In this document: one piece after another, positions 1-8,309 of the stretch
How positions within the stretch are numbered: the stretch's first letter is position 1
How the letters are laid out: each line of letters starts with the position of its first letter
Assembly: GCA_946803715.1 (NCBI GenBank)
Contig: CAMPET010000038.1
Span: forward strand, 391,059-409,594
Direction: 5' to 3'
Length of the DNA stretch: 18,536 bases
Origin: Beroe ovata
Lineage: Eukaryota > Ctenophora > Nuda > Beroida > Beroidae
Translations under genes and position numbers: made by a program
Notes under the pieces: generated by a model
What the model was told of the DNA's origin: nothing
Seen by the model: the letters and a program-made list of their open reading frames with translations, nothing else
Databases searched by the model: none

Positions 1-1
1 C

Positions 2-36
<35 letters not shown>
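1..36. repeat. CA microsatellite at the left edge
   Basis: An almost pure CA dinucleotide run, cut by the window edge, so its full length is unknown. It stands at the start of copy 1 of the duplicated segment, in the same relative place as the CA run at 2058-2101 before copy 2. Confidence 0.95.
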
Positions 37-39
<3 letters not shown>

Positions 40-1557
40 CCACACACACGCCCCACATCTTCTTTTCAGTGTCAAGTTACTCAGTAATGTCACATGTGTG
101 TGATGTCACTGTGTCGTCATAACGCACTAGTCATCACGCATATAGCACTGGTATATTCAGTCAAGTGTCTCATTCAGAGCAACCACAACTTATGGATTAG
201 TGAAGGTTCAGACGACTCTTCTATCATTGACGACTCTTCTATTACTGAGTACTGAGCATAAAAACCAAAAGCGAAAGAATTTCCTCGGATTGTTCCCCGG
301 ACTTCTTCACCTCGATTACCACTGTCATAATCTTCATATTAGCAGAAAAACCGAGCGTTTAAACCAGTGGACCGCAACATTGTGTACAATGCGTCCTAAA
401 CTACATGTGATAGTAGTGTACATTTCACAACACTTATAATAGCGGTCACATTAATTGCCTCGTTGATTAATGGAATAATTATTCCGCTCACTATTATAGA
501 CCACTATGCTCTGTTAGATCGTGTTTTCATATAGAACTGGGATGAGGTTACATGTTTAACAACACTGCTATATTCGGGAAGTTGTTACAGCTATAATAAT
601 TTTGCGAAGTGTAATTGGCGTCCACTGTTGCGTATAAATTGTTAGAGTGTGATTTTGTTTGTGTACGAAACCAGGTGTGTTTTCATTACATTTTGCACAT
701 ACTTAATACTTATACACCAGTACATTACACGATAACACGTTAAGTCACTCAATGTTTAATGTCAACAATCAACCTATCATATGTTAATGTATGCAGTGTA
801 AACTAATGTTCATACTGTTGTTATGACGTGTTGTAATATTGTACATATCAAGGACTATAATAGAGACTGGAGGCAGACCAAAGATTAGTCCAGGTTGTTA
901 CACACGTCTGAACGTACACTGCTACATTCACTACATCATGTCTTGTAGAGGCTTTCATTCCGACTGGTTTCACGGCTAGTGACCTCGAATAGGAATTTCT
1001 CCGATTTCCCAACGAGTTAGCTCAAAAATTCCCCCTATTTGAATTTTACGATTATTTCTGGTATGCCCCCTTAAAATCATTTTTGGTCGTTTTGGTATCG
1101 CGTTTTTGTTGTGTTTGCTTCCAATGGTTTGAAATCGTCATTTGGGCGCGGTTTTACGACAAGTATGAAAATCGTATGATCACAAGAAGGGTTGATAGTT
1201 CTAGAGTGAGAGTGGGAGAGATGATTTGGTGGAAAACTGGTATCGGAGTGCCAGTAAAGTATTCATTATAAGTGTATGTAGTGGGGTGCATTCATTCAAC
1301 TTTTTAGGTTCCCTATCAGAAATTGGTACCGTTCGAATTTTGGCCCTATCGTGCTTCCTTGTAGAGTTATTCGTCATGCGACCCCGGACCTCACGTAGAA
1401 AGCAGAATTTGTCTCACTTTCCCGATGAGCTAGGGGCCACAGAAAACAGAGAAAAGGGGTGTCTCAGAGGAGACACGACCAGAACAATCAAAATACAGTA
1501 ATCAGGTGCTTACCTTTTTCTTGAGTTTAGCATCGTAGAGAGCCATTGATGCGTAGA
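32..1557. repeat. Segmental duplication, copy 1 (DOCK intron)
   Basis: This stretch matches 2128-3634 in the same order and orientation, with scattered substitutions and several indels. Examples are the shared CCCCACATCTTCTTTTCAG near 51 and 2146 and the shared CTTACCTTTTTCTTGAG near 1509 and 3587. Copy 1 has an extra stretch around 1025-1130 that copy 2 lacks. Apart from the partial DOCK exon at its right end I see no gene in it; the small open frames are not supported by any family resemblance. The copy stops exactly at the N at 1558. It could be a real duplication or an unmerged second allele. Confidence 0.85.
1514..1557 (-). pseudogene. Truncated duplicate of DOCK exon 7
   Basis: This is the 3' part (44 of 67 nt) of the DOCK exon found complete at 3592-3658, with the same donor GTAAGC (1508-1513). 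It encodes the residues YASMALYDAKLKKK, with the first codon cut by the N at 1558. The 5' 23 nt and the splice acceptor are missing. Without an acceptor it cannot be spliced in as a normal internal exon. It is a broken partial copy, or an assembly artefact. Confidence 0.8.
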
Positions 1558-1558
1558 N

Positions 1559-2057
1559 TTCTATGATAATTTCCAAACTGCACTGTTTATATTATACGCT
1601 ATCACAATAGATACATAGTAGACTAATCACTATATGAGAGATAGGAGTAGTTTTTCATGAAAAGAAACTTGGAAACTAGTGATAATAGCGTTCATTATGA
1701 TCCGTTATGAGGAAACGTCACTCAAAAACAAATCATGCATCCGAAGGATTAAGGAATGTTTGGTCTTGCACCAATATGTAGTCAACAGACTATTCTTGCA
1801 ACCACAATAATCGTCAGCCTGGCGCCTGCTTCACCCGTGCTTCACCCGTGATGTCACGACTAGTTGGGTATACCTTGTTGCGTATATGTTATGTCATTTC
1901 TCACCTGTGTTTAGCAATGGGTACTGATTGCCACTTAACCATGATATATAGAGAGAGGGGGTGTGTGGGTGTGAAGCCACATCCCCACCAATATAACATT
2001 GAATAGCATGTGTTAATTGTGTCACCAGTTTCGGTGTACACATTGGGCAAACCCTTA
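1559..2057. other. Spacer between the duplicated segments
   Basis: About 500 bases of AT-rich sequence with no supported gene. It has no counterpart elsewhere in the window. If the duplication were a simple tandem one, a related sequence should lie just left of position 1, outside the window. Confidence 0.5.
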
Positions 2058-2101
2058 CAAACACACACACACACACACACACACACGCAAACACACACAC
2101 A
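2058..2101. repeat. CA microsatellite
   Basis: A run of AC dinucleotides with one GCAA interruption near 2087, at the left end of copy 2 of the duplicated segment. The open frames across it encode low-complexity Cys-Val repeats and are not genes. Confidence 0.95.
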
Positions 2102-2127
2102 TTTAGGATGACTCGTGGAATACACAA

Positions 2128-3634
2128 CACATATATCCACACACGCCCCACATCTTCTTTTCAGTGTCAGGTTACTCAGTAATGTCACCTGTTTGCGATG
2201 TCACTGTGTCGTCATAGCGCACTAGTCATCACGCATATAGCACCGGTATATCCAGTCAAGTGTCTCATTCAGAGCAACCACAACTCATGGATTAGTGAAG
2301 GTTCAGACGACTCTTCTATCATTAACGACTCTTCTATGACTGAGTACTGAGCATAAAAAACCAAAAGCGAAAGAATTTCCTCGGATTGTTCCCCGGACTT
2401 CTTCATCTCGATTACGGAGACACTGTTATAATCTTCAGCAGAAAAACCCGAGCGTTCAAACCAATGGACCGCAACATTGTGTACAATGTGTCCTAAACTA
2501 CATGTGATAGTAGTGTACATTTCACGACACTTATAGCGGTCACATTAATTGCCTCGTTGATTAATGGAATAATTATTCAACTCACTTTTATAGACTACTG
2601 TGCTCTATTAGATCGTGTTTTCATATAGAACTGGGATGAGGTTACATGGTTAACAACACTGCTTTTTTCGGGAAGTTGTTACAGCTATAATAGTTGTGCG
2701 AAGTGTAATTGGCGTCCACTGTTGTGTATAAATTGTTAGAGTGTAGTTTTGTATGTGTACAAACCAGGTGTGTCTATTACATTTTGTAGGTACATACTTA
2801 ATACTTATACACCAGTACATTACACGATAACACGTTAAGACACTTGTTTAATGTCAACAATCAACATATCATATGTTAATGTATGCAGTGTAAACTAATG
2901 TTCATACTGTTGTTATGACGTGTTGTAATATTGTACATATCAAGGACTATAATAGAGGCAGACCAAAGATTAGTCCAGGTTGTTACACACATCATGAACC
3001 TACACTGCTACATTCACTACATCATGTCTTGTAGAGTCTTTGTTTCCCACAGGGGCTAGTGACCTCGAACCTCACGTCTGAGAAATAGGATTTTCTTCGA
3101 TTTCCCAACGAGCTAGCTGCTTCCCACTGGTTTGAAATCGCGGTTTCACGGCAAGTAGGTATGAAAATCATTTTATCACAAGGAGGGGTGATACTTCTGG
3201 TGTGAGACTGGCCAGTGGGAGAGATGATTTGGTAGAAAACTGGTATCGGAGTGCCAGTATTGAGTATTCGTTACAAGTGCATGTAGTGGGGTGCATCCAT
3301 TTAACTTTTAGGTACCTATCAGAAATTGGAGATGAAAAGTTTGTGTTCCACTTTCATGCAAATACCATTGGTTCCTATTTTGGCGCGCTGAATCGATTCC
3401 CGATCAAATTTTGGCCTTATCGTGCTTCCTTGTAGATTTATTCGTCATGCAACCCCGGACCTCACGTCTGAGTAGAAAGCAGAACTTGTCTCACTTTCCC
3501 GATGAGCTAGGGGCCACAGAAAACAGAGAAAAGGGGGCAACTCAGAGGAGACACGACCAGAACAATCAAAATACAGTAATCATGTGCTTACCTTTTTCTT
3601 GAGTTTAGCATCGTAGAGAGCCATTGATGCGTAG
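2128..3634. repeat. Segmental duplication, copy 2 (DOCK intron)
   Basis: This is the partner of the segment at 32-1557. It contains a stretch of about 75 bases near 3330-3405 that copy 1 lacks, and it lacks most of copy 1's 1025-1130. This copy runs into the complete DOCK exon at 3592-3658 and past it, so it is the one joined to the functional gene. The rest is intron downstream of that exon. I looked here on the minus strand for the next DOCK exon (expected to continue with a sequence like ISENF) and did not find it. Confidence 0.85.
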
Positions 3635-3658
3635 AACGGTTCTATTGCAGGCGTCATT
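3592..3658 (-). CDS. DOCK: DOCK exon 7 (67 nt)
   Basis: The acceptor TTCTTTTCAG precedes the exon and the donor is GTAAGC. The first base completes a codon begun in exon 6 (GA plus A gives Glu). It reads MTPAIEPFYASMALYDAKLK plus KK and ends in phase 0. A partial copy lies at 1514-1557. Confidence 0.93.
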
Positions 3659-6135
3659 CTGAAAAGAACAAAGAATGGTTCAACTAAGCAGGATTCACTG
3701 CCCCCACAACATAAGAGCAATATTACAACTCCTATATATCAGACCGATTTTGTAATCTTAACATTATCCGTGAGGGGGCTCATTGTTGACATGGACTATT
3801 ATAAGTTTAGAGTATTGAGAGACTCATTCCCAAACAATTGGTCTAAGCCCACATTATTCCCAGGTAAAGGTTAGTGTTTTAACCACTCGTTGATTGAAAG
3901 CGTAAATTGAAGTACAATGAATCGCATACTATTATAGTATGGATGTATAAGCCAAGCTTGACAGAGCAGTGCTGTTGACATAAATCCCTCGTCTCTCTCC
4001 CTCTCTCCGACTACAGTAATTCATGTTAGTTACATATCATATGTGAGAATGTGAAGAATATTGCACAGTGCACACCCATACCCACACACACATACACACA
4101 CATACACACACAAACACACACACACACACACACATCTATGGAAATGCAACGAGGATATTTTTTACATTCGAAACACATGTGCGTCATACACCATACAATC
4201 ATACATTTCATGAGAAACAGTGGAATAACAATAACGCAGTGGTGGCTTATTCAGCAGTCAAAAAGTGCGTTGTTCGGTGAATGGCTCATAATTAGGAGGA
4301 GTTATTTCGGGAAATATATGGGACGTTGGTGATACGTTACACTATTCATAGTTCGCCTAGTATTATGATTCATTTATGAATTAACCGAGTGGCTTACCCA
4401 GTGACTAGTGACTAACCGACTGCCTAACCGAGGAACTGACAGTTACACACTACACAGACAGATAACTCACTCTAGTTTGGTTATAGTTACACAGATAACT
4501 CACTCTAGTTTGATTATAGTTACACAGATAACTCACTCTAGTTTGGTTATAGTTACACAGATAACTCACTCTAGTTTGGTGAAAGTAACCATTATCTTGT
4601 ACGGTTTCTCGTGTGCAGGTGGTATCGGAGGTCTCTTCCTCGATTCTATCCTCTCATCGAGATGATACTGAATATGAAGAGTGTAAATAAAAATAACTCG
4701 CATTGCAAGACGTATTTATATAAGACGTATAATTTATATATGCAAGAGGGCGACATTGATAACAGGGCAACTTTATCGATGATAACTAGGTGAATGACTT
4801 ACACACTGAGGGTTGGGGTATAGGGAGAAGAGAGTTGGGGGTCGGTTCTTGGACCTGGTGCTCTTGTTCTGATAATCAGTCTGCTTGATCTTGGGCAGGG
4901 TGTAATCCTTGAGGTGCCCCAGCATCATGGTATCCCCCTCACTCATATCGAACATCTCCTCGCTGAGGTAGGGTGTTAATAACATGCGCTATTATTTAGA
5001 TAACAACTAACAACACGCCTTGTTGTGTGTAAGTCACATTGTCAGATTTGCCTAGAGAAACAAGAGAAATATTAATAACACAATCTTGGTTTTACTCAGA
5101 TCTATAGATCATACAGGTACCTACTGTTTAACATTGTAATTACACATTGCAACATGGTATGAAGTTCAGAGTCAGACCTGATTGAGGCGAAACTGGTGCG
5201 GTTATTGTCGCTATTTTCCAACATTTCCCGTTCTTCTGATGACAGAGCCGTCTGAAAATATTGGTCCAGTCATACGTGCAGGAAAGCAGGGGTGTGGTTC
5301 AAATTTGTCGGTGCTATGTGTTGAGACAGTATTCCTGGTGTGAGAATGTTCTAGAATATTCGAAATGACTCTTTCTCCCTTGACTGACACACACCCACCT
5401 TGGCGAGGTCAACTTCATACTTGTGGTCAGTATGAGGAGTTTTGGCCTCTGACAATGTTCCACATAGCACACCCTTTTCATACCTGAACAAATGATTGAA
5501 TAACACGACAACACAGCAGCAATACACGTCATGTAGTTTAACTTATCCTTTCCGTGGTACATATTATACATGTAATATGACATATCATAATTCATGCTGT
5601 CAACAGACCCATCAAACTACTGCTGCTTCATATGATGCAAGGACTTTGTGTAACAGTTTTCCCACCCAGAAAGTCAGACAATTTGATATCAGAGCATAAT
5701 ATGAGACGTTGTAATTTTGGAATGCTCAAACCAGCAATGCTGTATGAAAAGAGTGGAGCTGTTGAAAAGTACTCACTTCCTATTAACCACACTCCAATCT
5801 CTAGTGGTCATATTGACACAGTCTTGTACATGAGGGTTTTCTTCATTGAAGACTAAAGATGATTTGGGAACCATGCCTTCAACAGTCCGGTTTTCTTTTT
5901 TGTAAGTGGTCACCTGGTTTGATGCAATGCAATTGTGAAACAATTAATCAAAAGAAGTATCCATGCAATAAAAATTTGGTCCGATGGTGAATACAAATAA
6001 AACTGGAGAAACCTCAATGTCATCATTTGGAAACAGCATCAAATCCAAATGAGGATCACATTCTTGCAGGATCTCCTTCTTATCATCTACCCATTCCTCA
6101 TATCTCAGGGGGTCTGGAAGTCTCCCACGACCAAC
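3592..6135 (-). CDS. DOCK: DOCK6/7/8-like Rho GTPase exchange factor, N-terminal exons (partial)
   Basis: Seven minus-strand exons splice in phase into 248 residues: 6013-6135, 5777-5913, 5399-5483, 5178-5251, 4803-4962, 4570-4667 and 3592-3658. DOCK proteins activate Rac or Cdc42 through a C-terminal DHR-2 domain and bind phosphoinositides through DHR-1; both domains would lie beyond the left edge. Family landmarks are LFPNDDIE (exon 1), PHVQDCV and DWSVVNRKY (exons 2-3), PPTLFSLYPNP (exon 5), and IEPFYASMALYDAKLKKK (exons 6-7), which matches the conserved segment ahead of DHR-1 in DOCK6/7/8. The exons run from the DUF3398-type N-terminal region to this segment with no room for a PH domain, which favours the DOCK-C group (6/7/8) over DOCK9-11. 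The first 40 or so residues and the start codon are not confidently located. Phase agreement at all six junctions makes the model strong. Confidence 0.93.
3659..4569. other. DOCK intron 6 with CA repeat and minisatellite
   Basis: A 911-base intron, the longest found in this gene here. It holds a CA microsatellite (4081-4133) and, at its 5' end (right side, minus strand), the 33-bp minisatellite described separately. Nothing else in it is recognisable. Confidence 0.75.
4081..4133. repeat. CA microsatellite in DOCK intron
   Basis: A run of CA dinucleotides with occasional TA and AA interruptions. The open frames here on both strands are low-complexity products of the repeat. Confidence 0.95.
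4459..4591. repeat. 33-bp minisatellite spanning the DOCK exon 6 donor
   Basis: GATAACTCACTCTAGTTTG occurs at 4461, 4494 (one substitution at its end), 4527 and 4560, an exact 33-base period. On the minus strand each unit contains the end of exon 6 followed by the donor GTGAGT. Only the unit at 4560 joins the rest of the exon; the other three are downstream in the intron. The array therefore presents four copies of the same splice donor. Confidence 0.92.
4570..4667 (-). CDS. DOCK: DOCK exon 6 (98 nt)
   Basis: The acceptor is CATATTCAG and the donor is GTGAGT (4564-4569). It reads YHLDERIESRKRPPIPP and then AHEKPYKIMVTFTKL, ending with two bases of a Glu codon. The pattern DER-IE...PIP..H......V matches the corresponding DOCK7 stretch. 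The donor-proximal bases form part of the 33-bp minisatellite. Confidence 0.92.
4803..4962 (-). CDS. DOCK: DOCK exon 5 (160 nt)
   Basis: The acceptor is CTACCTCAG and the donor GTAAGT (4797-4802). The first base finishes a Ser codon from exon 4; 53 codons follow, ending in phase 0. It includes EEMFDMSEGD and PPTLFSLYPNPQC, the latter like the short FALHP-type motif of DOCK7. Confidence 0.92.
5178..5251 (-). CDS. DOCK: DOCK exon 4 (74 nt)
   Basis: The acceptor is ATATTTTCAG and the donor is GTCTGA after CAG, a weak but acceptable 5' splice site. It reads TALSSEEREMLENSDNN followed by RTSFASI plus two bases. The region is poorly conserved in the family; support comes from phase agreement on both sides. 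Confidence 0.8.
5399..5483 (-). CDS. DOCK: DOCK exon 3 (85 nt)
   Basis: The acceptor is TTTGTTCAG and the donor GTGGGT (5393-5398). One base completes Lys from exon 2, giving NRKYEKGVL across the junction. The exon ends in phase 0 with HKYEVDLAK. Confidence 0.88.
5777..5913 (-). CDS. DOCK: DOCK exon 2 (137 nt)
   Basis: The acceptor is TCAAACCAG and the donor GTGAGT (5771-5776). It encodes VTTYKKENRTVEGMVPKSSL, then NPHVQDCV and DWSVVNR. These match the segment after the DDIE motif in DOCK proteins, where a basic stretch and a VP motif precede a C...DW segment. This is one of the most diagnostic exons of the gene. Confidence 0.94.
6013..6135 (-). CDS. DOCK: DOCK exon 1 of the recognised set (123 nt)
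   Basis: The acceptor is TTTCCTCAAG. The donor is GTTTCT after GAG, which is non-consensus at positions +3 to +5. It encodes 41 residues in phase 0, from VGRGRLPDPLRYEEWV to LMLFPNDDIE. The pattern of a Pro-rich start, D-Y/W, and LFP.DD matches the N-terminal DOCK segment. Confidence 0.92.
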
Positions 6136-6367
6136 CTTGAGGAAAGAGGATAATCTATAAATCATGTGAATTTTGAATTGATTTTCATTACAGAAACCTT
6201 AAATTCGTTGACTGAACTTCCCCATTGGGGATTGCCTCAGTGGACAATCATTGCCGATGACTCAATTGGACACAACAAGAATTTAGACACAACATTCTTC
6301 ATCATGCTGGTACAAGGTTGAAGGCACTGTCAATAATGAGCTCTATCCATATTATGATATAGCTTAC

Positions 6368-6400
6368 TGCTGTGATGAGATCTCTTGTATCATCATCCAT
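6368..6400 (-). CDS. Candidate DOCK first coding exon
   Basis: ATG at 6398-6400 opens MDDDTRDLITA, followed by a good donor GTAAGC (6362-6367), and it would join exon 6013-6135 in phase 0. An in-frame TGA lies a few codons upstream. It does not resemble the usual DOCK N-terminus (RxFA.K followed by A.EVR), which I did not find anywhere between 6136 and 12000. This is a phase-compatible guess only. Confidence 0.25.
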
Positions 6401-6674
6401 AGCCCCAAAGAATCATTTTTGAGAGTCCATCTTTTGAGCTGTATTGATTATCATTGACCTAAACTAAAAATCTTCATTAGAAATTTGACCAAAAATGCAA
6501 GGAAATAATGAGAGACTTTCTTTCAATTGATCCAGATATATCATGATATTCCTGGTGAGGACTATCTGAAAATCATTACAACAAATTATATCTCTTGCAG
6601 ATTAGCTGCACGTGTTTAAGTAACCATATGATAGGGACTCGAATCTAAGATGGTATTTTGGTACTATGTATGAG

Positions 6675-6791
6675 TGTTCCCGCGCTGCGTGACCCAAATA
6701 CTCCGCGCGCGCTGCGCCGCGCGTCTCCTTTCTACGACTTTTCAGTTCACTGATCAGTAGAACAGGGGCGCGCAACGCGAACGTGTGCACA
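6675..6791 (+). mobile_element. Family B element, copy B1 (hAT-like MITE)
   Basis: A 117-bp element running from TGTTCCCGCGCTGCGTGACC to CAACGCGAACGTGTGCACA. It is flanked by an exact 8-bp direct repeat, TGTATGAG, at 6667-6674 and 6792-6799. It encodes nothing. The 8-bp target duplication is the usual length for hAT transposases, though the terminal inverted repeats are poor, so the superfamily is inferred. Other copies are at 7060, 7282 (reverse), 8395 (partial) and 8665. Confidence 0.85.
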
Positions 6792-6871
6792 TGTATGAGT
6801 TTGCCTAAATGTGCACAATTTGTATTACGACTTTCAATGGGCTCATACTAAATCCATCACCATAATATTAT

Positions 6872-6991
6872 TTGTCAGATGTTACCTGACCTGTTTCTCG
6901 CGCGCCTTCATCGAAGGCCGAAACTGTTTCGGCCTTCGATGAAGGCGCGCGCGCCGCGCGCGAGAAACTGAGGTCAGATAAAATCTGACAA
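6872..6991 (+). mobile_element. Family A hairpin element, copy A1
   Basis: A 120-bp element with ends TTGTCAGAT and ATCTGACAA, almost entirely an inverted repeat. The stem includes CTTCATCGAAGGCCGAAAC and its complement around 6931, flanked by CG-rich runs. The outer arms differ: the left carries GTTACCTGACCTG, the right CTGAGGTCAGATAAA. The direct repeat AATATTAT lies on both sides (6864-6871 and 6992-6999). It encodes no protein and would fold into a long hairpin as single strand or RNA. Confidence 0.88.
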
Positions 6992-7028
6992 AATATTATC
7001 TTGTGACTAATGTTTTCTCGTTTTCCTG

Positions 7029-7257
7029 GCCCATCCCAAAGCAAACCCTAATCCTAGTATGTTCCCGCGCTGCGTGACCCAAATACTCCGCGCGCGCGTC
7101 TACGACTTTTCAGATCACTGAGTAGAACAGGGGCGCGCAACGTGTGCACAATCCTAGTACCCGGATACTAATTCCAAAGCAAACCCTAACCCTGACCCTG
7201 GCCCTAATCCCAACCTTTATGCTTTACCCTGACCCAAACCCTAACCCAAGGGTTTAA
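7029..7257 (+). repeat. Degenerate CCCTAA-like (telomere-type) repeats
   Basis: Repeats such as AAACCCTAATCC (7044) and CCCTAACCCTGACCCTGG (7185-7202), then CCCTAATCCCAACC and AAACCCTAACCCAAGGG up to about 7251. CCCTAA is the complement of the TTAGGG telomere unit of most animals. The array is short, impure and interrupted by element B2. Chance C/A-rich repetition remains possible. Confidence 0.5.
7060..7150 (+). mobile_element. Family B element, copy B2
   Basis: A 91-bp copy running from TGTTCCCGCG to AACGTGTGCACA. The exact direct repeat ATCCTAGTA flanks it (7051-7059 and 7151-7159; one base may belong to the element end, making the duplication 8 bp). It has shorter CG runs than B1. It interrupts the CCCTAA-like array, so it inserted after that array formed. 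Confidence 0.88.
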
Positions 7258-7281
7258 AACATGATAAAGTGAAAAAATGCA

Positions 7282-7389
7282 TGTGTACACGTTGCGCGCC
7301 CCTGTTCTACTCAGTGAACGTAACTGAAGAGTCGTAAAAAGGAGACGCGCAGCGCGCGCGGAGTATTCGGGTCACGCAGCGCGGGAACA
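7282..7389 (-). mobile_element. Family B element, copy B3 (reverse orientation)
   Basis: A 108-bp copy in reverse orientation, from TGTGTACACGTTGCGCGCCC to GTCACGCAGCGCGGGAACA on the plus strand. No flanking direct repeat is seen, so one side may have been rearranged. With B1 it forms a long-range inverted pair. Confidence 0.8.
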
Positions 7390-7490
7390 CGCGCGCAAGA
7401 AGTTGAGCAGTTGAGCACTTAAGCATTAAGCAGCAAGGTCAGATCATAAACAATGAGGCATTTCGCAAATAGCAATGCACAAGTCATGAC

Positions 7491-7600
7491 TTGTCGATCG
7501 ATGATAGAACCTGTCGAGAATTTCGTCGCGCGCGCGCGCAACTTATTGCTGGCGCAAGCCGCTTCGCGGCTTGCATCAGCGGTCTGGCATCGCCCGACAA
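7491..7600 (+). mobile_element. Family C element, copy C1 (hAT-like MITE)
   Basis: A 110-bp element with terminal inverted repeats TTGTCGATCGATG and CATCGCCCGACAA. The exact 8-bp direct repeat GTCATGAC flanks it at 7483-7490 and 7601-7608. Inside is a perfect stem GCAAGCCGC / GCGGCTTGC around 7563. It is non-coding; a 75-codon open frame running through it (7453-7680) is judged accidental. The 8-bp duplication and short inverted ends fit hAT-type MITEs. Confidence 0.9.
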
Positions 7601-7807
7601 GTCATGACGAACAGCAATACTATACCGCGGCGCGCGCGTTGTATCAATTCATTGCAAGCATGATGCAATCGGAAACATGACTGTACTTATACTGGGTGGC
7701 CGTGATAACAAATACAACAACCACAAATATATTGCCTTTCAGCACTGGATATACTTTCATTTTATTTGTTTCATTTACTTATTGATATAGTTGGTTGGTA
7801 TGTGTAA

Positions 7808-8013
7808 CAATTGAATGAGATCATGACCAAGTACTGAATAGGGAAGAAACTCAGAAAAGTATGGGATTGACGGGGACTTGAACCCAGAACCTCAGGAATC
7901 GCGCCAGTTGCTCTACCGATTGAGCTACCAATCCGGTAGAGCAACAGGTGCGATTCCCATACTTTTCTGAGTTTCTTCCCTATTCAGTACTTGGTCATGA
8001 TCTCATTCAATTG
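7808..8013. mobile_element. Foldback element with tRNA-like core
   Basis: Outer arms of about 59 bp are near-perfect inverted repeats, starting CAATTGAATGAGATCATGAC at 7808 and ending in its complement at 8013. An inner arm pair (GGAATCGCGCCAGTTGCTCT at 7895 and its approximate complement at about 7935-7958) continues the stem. The left arm carries about 28 extra bases (7867-7894) that the right lacks. The tRNA-like sequence occupies the left half; the right half keeps a fragment of the same tRNA in the opposite direction. No target duplication is evident. Confidence 0.8.
7864..7934 (-). pseudogene. tRNA-like pseudogene inside the foldback element
   Basis: Read on the minus strand, 71 nt fold partly as a tRNA. 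The acceptor GGATTGG pairs with TCAATCC, and the D stem GCTC pairs with GAGC. An A-box-like TAGCTCAATCGG and a B-box-like GGTTCAAGTCC are present. The T stem has one mismatch and the anticodon stem (ACTGG/CCTGA) has two. Loop CGCGATT has G where U33 is required, so it is unlikely to be a working tRNA. The intact pol III boxes suggest SINE-like ancestry. Confidence 0.65.
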
Positions 8014-8041
8014 ATAAACCCCCCTTCATCCTAAGCCGAGA

Positions 8042-8305
8042 TCAGCCTGTGTATGATGTGTGTTCCCTTGGCTGTTGTACAGCAGGGTGTTCGATGTGTG
8101 TGTATGCTTGTGTNGGTAGCTTATTCCAATACTGAATAACTCTGTTTGGGAAGAGAGGCTCAACAACTTTCTGTACCGAAGTTTCACTGTGGAGAACAGA
8201 CTTGTATATCAGTTTTTGTCCTGACCTGCCGAAACTAAACAAGTTCTGTCCATATGATACTTTATTACTTAGAATTTTATATGCTTTATAATGTAGGGCT
8301 AGCAT
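8042..8305 (-). pseudogene. C-terminal fragment of a non-LTR retrotransposon RT ORF
   Basis: The minus-strand frame contains GQNLFSFGRSGQKLIYKS and LFPNRVIQYWNKLP. This matches the C-terminal tail of CR1/L2-type ORF2 proteins (a basic stretch followed by FFxNRVIxxWNxLP). The ambiguous base at 8114 falls in a CCN codon, Pro whatever the base. After it the usual tail is not recognisable, and the frame ends at 8042. The catalytic RT domain is absent; upstream the fragment gives way to family A/B sequence near 8307. It may derive from the same family as the element at 9873-12062. Confidence 0.7.
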
Positions 8306-8309
8306 GAAA

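Noticed and set aside
1429-1460. Acceptor-like CTGTGGCCCCTAG on the minus strand as the next DOCK exon
   Set aside because: The following frame hits a stop within about a dozen codons and does not resemble the expected DHR-1-proximal sequence.
1894-2188. Minus-strand frames of 85 and 95 codons
   Set aside because: They are created by the CA microsatellite (Cys-Val repeats) and have no family resemblance.
2269-2520. Minus-strand 83-codon frame in the duplicated segment
   Set aside because: The equivalent frame in copy 1 is disrupted by indels and substitutions, and it has no recognisable domain or splice context.
4051-4332. Plus-strand frames rich in His-Thr
   Set aside because: Products of the CA repeat inside a DOCK intron.
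6602-6790. 62-codon minus-strand frame as a possible DOCK first exon
   Set aside because: It lies almost entirely within the B1 transposon, and its residues do not resemble a DOCK N-terminus.
7453-7680. 75-codon plus-strand frame
   Set aside because: It runs through the whole C1 transposon and both target duplications, so it is unlikely to be an original gene.
7864-7934. Functional tRNA gene
   Set aside because: The anticodon stem has two mismatches, position 33 is G and the T stem is imperfect.
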